In this document: positions 12,147 through 18,456 of the stretch, one piece after another
Layout: each line of letters begins with the position of its first letter
Numbering within the stretch: the stretch's first letter is position 1
From: Candidatus Methanomethylophilaceae archaeon
GTDB lineage: Archaea > Thermoplasmatota > Thermoplasmata > Methanomassiliicoccales > Methanomethylophilaceae
Assembly: GCA_016296195.1 (NCBI GenBank)
Contig: JAEDJU010000007.1
Span: forward strand, 1 to 18,456
Length of the DNA stretch: 18,456 bases
Direction: 5' to 3'
The notes under the pieces: model-generated
Database searches by the model: none
The model's input: only the letters and a program-made list of their open reading frames with translations
What the model was told of the DNA's origin: nothing
Program-made: the position numbers and the translations under genes

Positions 12147-13556
12147 TCACTGGAAATCCTGCTTCAGAGTGGACTGGAACCTGTGGACCTCACCCTTGAT
12201 GTGGGTGGGGTACTTTCCGTTCACACATGCGAGGCACAGGTCGTTCTCCTTGAAACCGATGGCCTCGATGAGTCCCTCTATGCTGATGTAACCGAGACTG
12301 TCCGCACCGATGATCTCACGGATCTCATCCACGGAGTGGGTGGATGCGATGAACTGGTCCCTGGACTTCATGTCCACACCGTAGTAGCAGGGTGCGATGA
12401 TGGGAGGACTTCCGATACGGACATGGACCTCCTTGGCACCTGCCTTCCTGAGCATCGCGACGAGCTTCTTCAGGGTGGTTCCCCTGACGATACTGTCATC
12501 GACGATCATGATGCGCTTGCCGTTGACGGTGCTCTTGATGGGGTTCATCTTCATGGACACTGCGAACTCCCTCTGCTTCTGGTCGGGCATGATGAACGTC
12601 CTGTCCGCGAAGCGATTCTTCATGAATCCCTCTTCGTAGGGGATGCCGGTCGCACAGGAGTATCCGATGGCATGCGCACGTCCGGAATCCGGAACGGGCA
12701 TGACGAGGTCCACATCGGCGGGGCACTCCCTCGCCAGGATCTCTCCGATCTTCCTCCTGACATCATAGACCTCGCGTCCATCCAGGATGGAATCGGGCCT
12801 TGCGAAGTAGACCCACTCGAACATGCAGAACGCCCTGGGGTGCTGTCCGGGTGCGGGATAGATCTTGAACGTGTCCTTGGTGATCTCGCAGATCTCGCCG
12901 GGCTCGATGTCCCTGACGATCTCTCCTCTGAGGGCGTCGATGGCGGCGCTCTCCGAGACCGCTATGTATCCTCCGTCGATCCTTCCGAGACAGAGGGGCC
13001 TGAACCCGTATGGGTCCCTGATGGCGAAAAGCCTGTCCTGGATCAGGATTGTGAGGGAATAGGAACCGTCCAACTCCCCCATGATGCCACGGATGGCCTT
13101 CACGGGGTCGTTGTACTGGTTCATGTACTTGCCGAGAAGCTTGATGACAAGTTCGCTGTCGGAGTCCGTGAGGAAGGCCCAGCCCTCCTTCATGTACTTC
13201 TCCTTGAGCTCGGAGAAATTGGTTATGTCGCCGTTGTGGGCGACAGCCACGGGGCCGAAATTCGTTGTCACCGTGAGGGGCTGAGCGTTGGCGATGCTCT
13301 TCGAACCTGTGGTGGAGTACCTTACGTGACCTACACCGACGTGTCCGTTGAGGTCCTTCAGGTCATCCTTGTCCAAAGCGACATTCACCAATCCGTTTCC
13401 CTTGACAGTCTCGATGGAACTGCCGTTGAAGACGGATATGCCCGCGCTCTCCTGCCCGCGGTGTTGGATGATCATGAGGGCCGTGTGCAGAGCTGATGCG
13501 ACATCGAAATCGGCGGTGATGCCAACGACACCGCAGCTATGTTCCGGCCCGGCCAT
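12147..13556 (-). CDS. purF: Amidophosphoribosyltransferase
   Basis: The 469-residue enzyme makes 5-phosphoribosylamine from PRPP and glutamine, the committed step of purine synthesis. The N-terminal glutaminase domain follows a 7-residue propeptide, with catalytic C8 (SCGVVGI) exposed after cleavage. HNGDITNF and the region near residue 80 (VRYSTTG) are conserved. The phosphoribosyltransferase domain has the PRPP loop MIVDDSIVRGTT at about 350-361. Cysteines 244, 390, 441 and 444 fit the [4Fe-4S] ligand pattern of the Bacillus-type enzyme, implying oxygen sensitivity. It is the third gene of the operon, with its ATG 9 bp after the eL37 stop and AAGGCGA upstream as ribosome-binding site. Confidence 0.97.
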   Translation of the reverse strand: MAGPEHSCGVVGITADFDVASALHTALMIIQHRGQESAGISVFNGSSIETVKGNGLVNVALDKDDLKDLNGHVGVGHVRYSTTGSKSIANAQPLTVTTNFGPVAVAHNGDITNFSELKEKYMKEGWAFLTDSDSELVIKLLGKYMNQYNDPVKAIRGIMGELDGSYSLTILIQDRLFAIRDPYGFRPLCLGRIDGGYIAVSESAAIDALRGEIVRDIEPGEICEITKDTFKIYPAPGQHPRAFCMFEWVYFARPDSILDGREVYDVRRKIGEILARECPADVDLVMPVPDSGRAHAIGYSCATGIPYEEGFMKNRFADRTFIMPDQKQREFAVSMKMNPIKSTVNGKRIMIVDDSIVRGTTLKKLVAMLRKAGAKEVHVRIGSPPIIAPCYYGVDMKSRDQFIASTHSVDEIREIIGADSLGYISIEGLIEAIGFKENDLCLACVNGKYPTHIKGEVHRFQSTLKQDFQ

Positions 13557-13565
13557 ACGATCGCC

Positions 13566-13736
13566 TTACTCGCGGAGCTTAGCCCAGCTGTATGTTCTCA
13601 TCTTTGCGGTCTTTCCGTATCCACAGGATGCGCAGACGCCCTTCCTGACGTGGTAGGAGCGCTTTCCGCACCTGCGGCAGGGGATGTGAGTCTTGTATTT
13701 GTTGTGCTTTCCCTGTGCCGGTGTTCCCTTTCCCAT
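13566..13736 (-). CDS. rpl37e: 50S ribosomal protein eL37 (L37e)
   Basis: The 56-residue zinc-ribbon ribosomal protein starts [20 protein letters not shown] and ends SWAKLRE. Zinc ligands are C20/C23 and C35/C38 (CxxC-x11-CxxC), the eL37 arrangement. It sits in the large subunit of archaeal and eukaryotic ribosomes. The ATG at 13736 has AAGGAGAG 7 nt upstream, and that ribosome-binding site overlaps the TAA stop of the LSm gene. It is expressed between LSm and purF. LSm followed by eL37 is a common archaeal gene pair. Confidence 0.97.
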   Translation of the reverse strand: MGKGTPAQGKHNKYKTHIPCRRCGKRSYHVRKGVCASCGYGKTAKMRTYSWAKLRE

Positions 13737-13749
13737 GATCAATCTCTCC

Positions 13750-13965
13750 TTATGGTGATATGTAGATTACATTGTCCCCGCGGACAATGACCACTTTATG
13801 CCTCTTAGCCAACTGGCCCTCATGATACTCCTCTGCATTCCTGAGTACGACGTTCATGTGGGGGTCGTATCCGTCGAGGATCCCCCTGTACTCCCTACTG
13901 CCTTTGAGTTCCACGATGACGTTCTTGTTCGCCGCCTGACTGAGGACCGTTAAGGGCTTCATCAT
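13750..13965 (-). CDS. LSm (Sm-like archaeal) RNA-binding protein
   Basis: The 71-residue protein is of the Sm fold, forms ring heptamers and binds U-rich RNA. The Sm1 motif is [26 protein letters not shown] and Sm2 is [12 protein letters not shown], with the RNA-binding residues (DxHMN, RGDN) intact. The frame extends to an ATG at 13986. The start at 13965 is preferred: GAGGT lies 7 nt upstream and the family begins MxxPLxVL. The TATA box at 14021-14028 then gives a leader of about 30 nt. It is the first gene of LSm-eL37-purF. Confidence 0.93.
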   Translation of the reverse strand: MMKPLTVLSQAANKNVIVELKGSREYRGILDGYDPHMNVVLRNAEEYHEGQLAKRHKVVIVRGDNVIYISP

Positions 13966-14020
13966 AAGTGGTACCTCGGACTCCATAAGGGATTTACTAT
14001 TTGAATGTACCTGTCCGCCC

Positions 14021-14028
14021 TTTATAGG
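14021..14028 (-). promoter_or_regulatory. TATA box of the LSm-eL37-purF operon
   Basis: CCTATAAA in the sense strand lies about 7-14 bp after the stop of the Cys-cluster gene. Predicted transcription starts near 13998, about 33 nt before the LSm ATG. Confidence 0.55.
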
Positions 14029-14034
14029 TAAGGC

Positions 14035-15150
14035 TCAGACGTAGGCCCCTATGGCAGGTGCGTCCAGACGGTCCATGTCGTAGAAGATGATGGCCTCCCT
14101 CACCGCGTCGGCTCCGGAACCGATCCCCATGAAGTGGTCGAGCATGGACATCCTCCAAAGCAGGTCCATCATGGTGACCGCGAGGCAACCGTAGTACGCG
14201 TTGGCCATGTCGTCCTCGTAGCCGTTCTGGTCCATGAGGCTGAAGACACTGCCCATGAAGCTGTCCCTACTGTTCAGGACGTTGACGTAATCGGCCATGA
14301 CCCTCATGCCCTCCGCATCGGGGACCCTGAGCCTGATATCGTTGGCATCGGCGAAGGCCTTGTGGTGCAACTCGCCCTCGTCATCCATGACCATCCACTC
14401 GATCTTGCCGTCGACGGCCATGAACATGTTCCAGTTCCAATCCTTGTCACAGTAGACGGGGACGCTGAGTGGATCGTCCGAGGACATGGACTCCATCGCC
14501 AGGTCGCGTCCGGCCTCCTCCATCGCCTCCATGTCGAGGCGGGTCTCGGGCTGCAGTCCCGAAAGGGACATGACGGGCTCGATCTGGGACATGTCCATGA
14601 TCCTGCTGAGGTACGCGAGGTCTGTGAACATCGAGATGTTCTCGGAGACGCTCATGCGGAGCATGGAGGGATCCTGGTAGACCCCGGCCTCCTTGCAGAT
14701 GGAGAAGAACTCCTTGTACACCGCTTTGGACTCCTTGAGGGATTCGATGATCCTCTTGTCTGCCCTGGACACGATCTCCTTGGCCTCGGCCATGGCATCG
14801 TTGCCCGTGCCCATCCATGCGCCCCTGCAGGAGAGGTCCAGTTCGACCTGCACCCTGTCACTGGCGTAGATGTGGTAGGGATACTGACGGCAGTACGTGG
14901 TCCTGTGGTCGTAGACGGTGCATCTCCTGTTCTTCAGGAACACGCAGGATCCGCGACCCTTCTTCAGGGCCAATGCGAAGTAGGGGACATCCCCGTTGAC
15001 CTTCACGAGGTGCTCGGGATGGTTGTTCCTGAAGAACGCACGCTCCTCGGGCAGCACCTCGGGCTGGCAGAGGCAGCACATGCCGCACTCACTGGGACAA
15101 TCAACCTTCTTACCGATGACCTCTGAATAATCGACCTCGTAATCAGCCAC
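14035..15150 (-). CDS. YkgJ-type cysteine-cluster protein with long archaeal C-terminal region
   Basis: The 371-residue protein has an N-terminal metal-binding cluster of the YkgJ (CxxCxxCC) family: C18, C22, C25, C26, C28, then C69, C77 and C87 (RCTVYDHRTTYCRQYP). Such clusters probably bind zinc or an Fe-S centre. The remaining 280 or so residues are acidic, Met-rich and mostly helical by appearance, with no motif I recognise. The GTG start at 15150 overlaps the pyrC stop by 8 bp (GTGGCTGA), so translation is coupled. It is the last gene of the operon. Possible roles include metal-dependent oxidoreductase or maturation factor; none is shown. Confidence 0.8.
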   Translation of the reverse strand: MADYEVDYSEVIGKKVDCPSECGMCCLCQPEVLPEERAFFRNNHPEHLVKVNGDVPYFALALKKGRGSCVFLKNRRCTVYDHRTTYCRQYPYHIYASDRVQVELDLSCRGAWMGTGNDAMAEAKEIVSRADKRIIESLKESKAVYKEFFSICKEAGVYQDPSMLRMSVSENISMFTDLAYLSRIMDMSQIEPVMSLSGLQPETRLDMEAMEEAGRDLAMESMSSDDPLSVPVYCDKDWNWNMFMAVDGKIEWMVMDDEGELHHKAFADANDIRLRVPDAEGMRVMADYVNVLNSRDSFMGSVFSLMDQNGYEDDMANAYYGCLAVTMMDLLWRMSMLDHFMGIGSGADAVREAIIFYDMDRLDAPAIGAYV

Positions 15151-16408
15151 AGATATCGACTCCCTTCCGCTCTCCGCAGAACTCTCCGTCCTGCACCTGT
15201 ACCTCGCCCCTGATTATTACTGTATCGGGGAACACGGCCTCCATGCCTCCGTAGGGGCTGTGACCGCATTTGCTGTGGAGGGAGGACACCTCGATCCTCC
15301 TGGATTCCCTCATGTCGAATATGGCGAAGTCGGCATCGTATCCCGGGGCTATCCTTCCCTTCCTGAGTCCGAAGGCCTCTCCGGGGTTCTGCGCCCCCAT
15401 CCTGACCGCCAGGTCCAACGGGATGATGTCCTTGCGGACCATGTTCATGATGATCGGCATGGTGGTCTCCACCCCGGGGATGCCTCCGGGTGCGGCGTCG
15501 AACTCCTGTGCCTTGTCCTCCACCGTGTGGGGGGCGTGGTCGGTTCCGATCATGCCTATGTCCCCTGCGGTGAACCTCCTGAAGAGCGCATCCCTGGCCG
15601 CGATGTCCCGGATCGGAGGGTTAACCTTGTACTCGGCACCGGGGCAGCGGTCCACGTCGAACATCATGTGATGTAGTGTGACCTCCGTGGTGAAGCCGGC
15701 GGCCCTGGCCATATCGAGGCCCTCCGACGTGGTGAGATGGCAGATGTTTATCCTCTGCCCCTTGAAATGTGATGCCAGCCTGGAGATGGCGTTCCACTCG
15801 GCCTTCGCCGGGCGGTTCCTGAGATGGTCCCTGGTGCAGTTCTCCGTCTCCTTGGTGATCAGGGAATCGTCCTCGGCATGTACGCTGACCCTCTTGCCGG
15901 TGGACAGGGCGTTGGTGACCGCGGGGACGAGCTCCTCGTCATCGTTCAGCAGGATGTTCCCCGTGGTGGAACCCATGAAGAGCTTGAATCCGGGGACAAG
16001 CGGTGCGAGCATCTTGGCGTTGATGTTGGGTGTCACCGCTGCGAAGAGTCCGTAATCCACATGGGAACGGCCACGGATGGCAGCCTTCTTGTCCATGAGA
16101 GTGGTCATGTCGGTGACCGGGGGCTTCGTGTTGGGCATGTCCAGGACGCATGTGACCCCTGCGTGGACCGCCGAGAGCGTACCGGTGGAGAAATCCTCCT
16201 TGGCCGTCATCCCGGGATCCCTCAGATGCACATGGGGATCGGTGAATCCGGGAAGGATGATCCTGCTCGAACCCATGTCGATGCGCTCATCCCCTCCGCT
16301 GACCAACCTTCCGACGGTCACGATCCTCCCGTCGCTGATACCGATCTCCGTATACCTCAGTTCCCCGTCAACAAACGCCCTTCCGGTTATGACCTTCTCT
16401 ATGTCCAT
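15143..16408 (-). CDS. pyrC: Dihydroorotase
   Basis: The 421-residue amidohydrolase-superfamily enzyme cyclises carbamoyl-aspartate to dihydroorotate in pyrimidine synthesis. Metal ligands are H59/H61 in DPHVHLRDPG, H177 in HAED, H224 in CHLTT and D290 in GTDHAPH. K142 in GFKLFMGS may contribute. NPPIR and the C-terminal GRIAPGYDADFAIFD are typical. The length fits class I enzymes. The ATG directly abuts the AMMECR1 stop (TGAATG). Allantoinase or dihydropyrimidinase are relatives, but the motif set favours dihydroorotase. Confidence 0.94.
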   Translation of the reverse strand: MDIEKVITGRAFVDGELRYTEIGISDGRIVTVGRLVSGGDERIDMGSSRIILPGFTDPHVHLRDPGMTAKEDFSTGTLSAVHAGVTCVLDMPNTKPPVTDMTTLMDKKAAIRGRSHVDYGLFAAVTPNINAKMLAPLVPGFKLFMGSTTGNILLNDDEELVPAVTNALSTGKRVSVHAEDDSLITKETENCTRDHLRNRPAKAEWNAISRLASHFKGQRINICHLTTSEGLDMARAAGFTTEVTLHHMMFDVDRCPGAEYKVNPPIRDIAARDALFRRFTAGDIGMIGTDHAPHTVEDKAQEFDAAPGGIPGVETTMPIIMNMVRKDIIPLDLAVRMGAQNPGEAFGLRKGRIAPGYDADFAIFDMRESRRIEVSSLHSKCGHSPYGGMEAVFPDTVIIRGEVQVQDGEFCGERKGVDICG

Positions 16409-16990
16409 TCAGATGTCCCTCCTAACGATGTCTCCGCGCGGTGATGTCTCGGAGAAGACCTCCCCTCCGAAGGACCATATCCTCGCACCGTCCCAGGTCC
16501 ACGCATCCGGCGGAAGTCCCGCCTTCATGGACAGATGGCGGAGGAAGGTCTCCGCATCCCATCCCCACTCCACGGGGACCTGGGGCAGCAGCAATCCCCT
16601 GCGGCCCATGCACTCGATGATGAGTCCGTCCTCCCCTATATGAACCATGCCAGGAAGAGAACGGGGATCGTCATACCCGATCTCCCTGGGAACGGTGAGG
16701 ACGGTGACCTCCACGACCACCCCGTCCAACTCCCTCTCGGAGAGGTCGGGAAAACGCGGGTCGTGGCAGGCGGAACGGGCGGAGGAGTCTATGGCCTCGC
16801 CCAAGGGCATGACCGGATACGGATATCCGATGCAACCCCTCAGATCACCCGAGGGGAATGTGTTGACGGTGACGAAGACCCCGCGCGGATCGTCGAAACC
16901 GTCCTTCGGGATCTCGGGGGCTGCGGTGCCCCGGACCTCCGACTCGATGCAGAGACGTGCGAAGGCCACCGCGGACTCCCCGACACCCAT
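16409..16990 (-). CDS. AMMECR1-domain protein
   Basis: The 193-residue protein carries all AMMECR1 hallmarks: LRGCIGY at 50-56, HDPRFPDL at 76-83 and GRRGLLLPQV at 129-138. The domain is conserved in archaea and eukaryotes; its biochemical role is unknown, though a link to RNA or nucleotide modification has been proposed. GGAGTGATC, close to the full anti-Shine-Dalgarno complement, is just upstream and contains the stop of the preceding gene. The operon position between the Met-rich protein and pyrC is noted without functional inference. Confidence 0.95.
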   Translation of the reverse strand: MGVGESAVAFARLCIESEVRGTAAPEIPKDGFDDPRGVFVTVNTFPSGDLRGCIGYPYPVMPLGEAIDSSARSACHDPRFPDLSERELDGVVVEVTVLTVPREIGYDDPRSLPGMVHIGEDGLIIECMGRRGLLLPQVPVEWGWDAETFLRHLSMKAGLPPDAWTWDGARIWSFGGEVFSETSPRGDIVRRDI

Positions 16991-16994
16991 GGGA

Positions 16995-17492
16995 TCACTC
17001 CGTCTTGTTGTAGTCGGTGATCACGATCTCGGTGGACTCGGGCTTGGATTCCGTCTTCGCGGGCTGGGGGTCGACCTCGATGGTGACCTTCTGCTTGGTG
17101 GCCTTCTTCCTTGCGCACTCGTCGTTGTTCTTGCAGGCGCTCTGCTTCCAGTTCTTCTCGACACCGCCGGCCGCATCCTTCACGAACTCGGGCATGGGCG
17201 CCTTCTGGAACATGGATGACATCCCGGCCATGAACTCCATTCCCATGGTCATGAAGTGCTTCTGGACCTCGGGGTCGGTGAACATGTTGTAGGTTGTCTT
17301 CACGAACTCCTCGGTCTTCTCCTTGGCCTTGTCGGCTGTGTCCACAGCGGATCCGACCGCCTCATGGGCGATCTCCCTGCCTGCGGACAGGGTCTCGACC
17401 GCCGCCTGCTTCTGGAGAGACATCATCCTCTCGATGAGGTCCCTGTTCTGTTTGATGAAACTCTGGAACTCCTCTTCGCTGTATCCTGACAT
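16995..17492 (-). CDS. Met-rich helical protein of unknown function
   Basis: The 165-residue protein has no family I recognise. An N-terminal helical region (about residues 5-70) has coiled-coil-like Glu/Lys/Ala patterning. A strongly amphipathic, Met-rich stretch (about 70-100) follows, with eight methionines in 31 residues, then CKNNDEC and a charged, probably disordered tail ending VITDYNKTE. Superficially it resembles phasin-like helical proteins. The start at 17492 is preferred because GAGGGA lies 6 nt upstream; an ATG at 17498 overlaps the preceding stop (ATGA) but has no spacing. It lies directly behind the Get3-like ATPase gene, so the hydrophobic Met face could contact membrane-protein segments. 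That is inference. Confidence 0.75.
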   Translation of the reverse strand: MSGYSEEEFQSFIKQNRDLIERMMSLQKQAAVETLSAGREIAHEAVGSAVDTADKAKEKTEEFVKTTYNMFTDPEVQKHFMTMGMEFMAGMSSMFQKAPMPEFVKDAAGGVEKNWKQSACKNNDECARKKATKQKVTIEVDPQPAKTESKPESTEIVITDYNKTE

Positions 17493-17494
17493 GT

Positions 17495-18456
17495 TCATTC
17501 CCTCTTGAAACGGATAATGAGTTTATCGTCCTTGAAACCTGCTCCGATGATCTCCGAATCCACGAGGGAATCCGGAAGGTGGATCGTGCGCTTCTGACTT
17601 CCCGTGTGGACCATGATGCTGTTGGGGTCAAGACGGAACAGGTCCACCTGGCTTCCGTCCACGAACGGCATCTTGAGGCGGATCTGGTCCTCGCCGTCGA
17701 TGGTGACCATGCTCATGGGACTCTCATCCGCGTACACCATGCAGGGATCCTCGTCACCGTAGATCTCACGGGCCATGTTCCTCAGCATCTCGACGCCCCT
17801 GAGCTCCGTCGGCATGTATGTGCAGGTCTTGATCTCCATGGGGTCGAACGCCTCGTGGATCATCTGCATGTACCTGCCCTGCTCCTCGAGCTTGTCCTTG
17901 AAGTAACTGCCCTCGCCGGCCTCCTCCGGGAGCACCCTGTTGACGATCAGGGCCTCGACGTTCTTGTTGAAGAGGCTGAGATAGGTGTAGGCGCGCATGG
18001 TCTCCTTGATCACCATGCGTTCCGGATTCAGGACCAATCTGACGGTGGTCCTCTTGGGGTCCTCCATCAGCTCCCTGACCTCCTCCATGTTGTCCTTCAG
18101 GATCTCGAGGCTGTCCAGGACCTCCTTCGACGGGAGCGGGACGTCCATCATCTTTCCGACGGTGGCCCTGGCGAGACCGATGAACCTCCTGATAACTCCG
18201 AAGACCCTGTCGATATACCAGTTGGTGATGTCCGGGAAGCTCAGGAGCCTGAGGGTCTCGCCGGTGGGGGCGGTGTCCATGACTATGACGTCATACCTCC
18301 CCTCCTTATCGAACTTGTTCACGTAGAACAGGGCGGCGATCATCTCCATTCCGGGGAAGATGGCCATCTCATCGGCGGAGATCTCCCCCATCCCCTGGGA
18401 CAGCATCAGTGCGGAGATGTACTCCTGGACCTCTGACCAGTTGTACTTCATCTCAT
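17495..18456 (-). CDS. ArsA/Get3-family ATPase with C-terminal HSP20-like region (N terminus outside window)
   Basis: The last 320 residues or so of an anion-pump/tail-anchored-targeting type ATPase are present. The P-loop end is beyond the window edge. VIVMDTAPTGETLRLLSFPD is the conserved switch II region, followed by VRLVLNPERMVIKET and ALIVNRVLPEE of the nucleotide fold. The final 75 residues (from about SPMSMVTIDGEDQIRL) look like the ArsA HSP20-like beta domain. No CxxC zinc motif, used for dimerisation in Get3, is seen in the expected segment. The methionine near 18451 is internal. The function is either membrane-protein targeting or metalloid handling. Its stop overlaps a possible start of the next gene (ATGA). 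Confidence 0.9.
   Translation of the reverse strand, partial: EMKYNWSEVQEYISALMLSQGMGEISADEMAIFPGMEMIAALFYVNKFDKEGRYDVIVMDTAPTGETLRLLSFPDITNWYIDRVFGVIRRFIGLARATVGKMMDVPLPSKEVLDSLEILKDNMEEVRELMEDPKRTTVRLVLNPERMVIKETMRAYTYLSLFNKNVEALIVNRVLPEEAGEGSYFKDKLEEQGRYMQMIHEAFDPMEIKTCTYMPTELRGVEMLRNMAREIYGDEDPCMVYADESPMSMVTIDGEDQIRLKMPFVDGSQVDLFRLDPNSIMVHTGSQKRTIHLPDSLVDSEIIGAGFKDDKLIIRFKRE

Noticed and set aside
12183..13496. 437-codon plus-strand frame opposite purF
   Set aside because: Antisense shadow of a confidently identified purF.
1..18456. CRISPR arrays, insertion sequences, rRNA genes
   Set aside because: No regularly spaced repeats, transposase-like frames with terminal inverted repeats, or rRNA sequence were seen.

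Overview
The window is archaeal chromosome, GC-rich in genes with AT-rich spacers. Evidence for an archaeon: genes for eL37, a 35-residue eL41, an LSm (Sm-like) protein and AMMECR1, an ArsA/Get3-type ATPase with a C-terminal HSP20-like region, a tRNA-Trp whose intron looks like a box C/D guide RNA, and TATA boxes 26-31 bp upstream of tRNAs and leaderless starts. Gene content and style suggest a Thermoplasmatota methanogen such as a Methanomassiliicoccales member. That placement is an inference; no methanogenesis gene lies in the window.

Layout. 1-441 is the tail of a heavy-metal P-type ATPase, followed by an acetate/succinate-type transporter (505-1062). 1107-2220 holds two almost identical tRNA-Glu(CTC) copies with 96 nt of shared 3' flank. 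Between them is a gene-poor stretch containing a GC-rich, hairpin-dense block that may be an unrecognised structured RNA. 2341-3949 is a divergent pair, NAD+ synthetase and a nitrilase-family amidohydrolase, sharing one symmetric TATA box. After tRNA-Ser(GGA), 4298-9017 is a five-gene operon: ACT-domain protein, homoserine dehydrogenase, (R)-citramalate synthase, UPF0237 ACT protein and UPF0210 protein. It combines the aspartate-family branch point with threonine-independent isoleucine synthesis.

9218-9645 (minus) appears to be one transcript: tRNA-Arg(TCT), a small eL41 gene, and intron-containing tRNA-Trp(CCA). Next come a six-helix membrane protein, a PNPOx-like flavin-fold protein, a divergent RecG-C/Schlafen-like regulator that lacks the usual N-terminal AlbA_2 domain, and tRNA-Ala(GGC).

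12147-18456 is all minus strand. LSm - eL37 - purF form one operon (14028 to 12147). Upstream of it, a tightly coupled operon reads ArsA/Get3-like ATPase (cut by the window edge) - Met-rich helical protein - AMMECR1 - dihydroorotase - YkgJ-type Cys-cluster protein. The purine and pyrimidine genes thus sit beside translation and protein-targeting genes. The features most worth following up are the hairpin-dense block at 1581-1826, the Met-rich protein next to the Get3-like ATPase, the tRNA-eL41-tRNA transcript with its intron guide RNA, and the shared symmetric promoter of the NAD+ synthetase/nitrilase pair.
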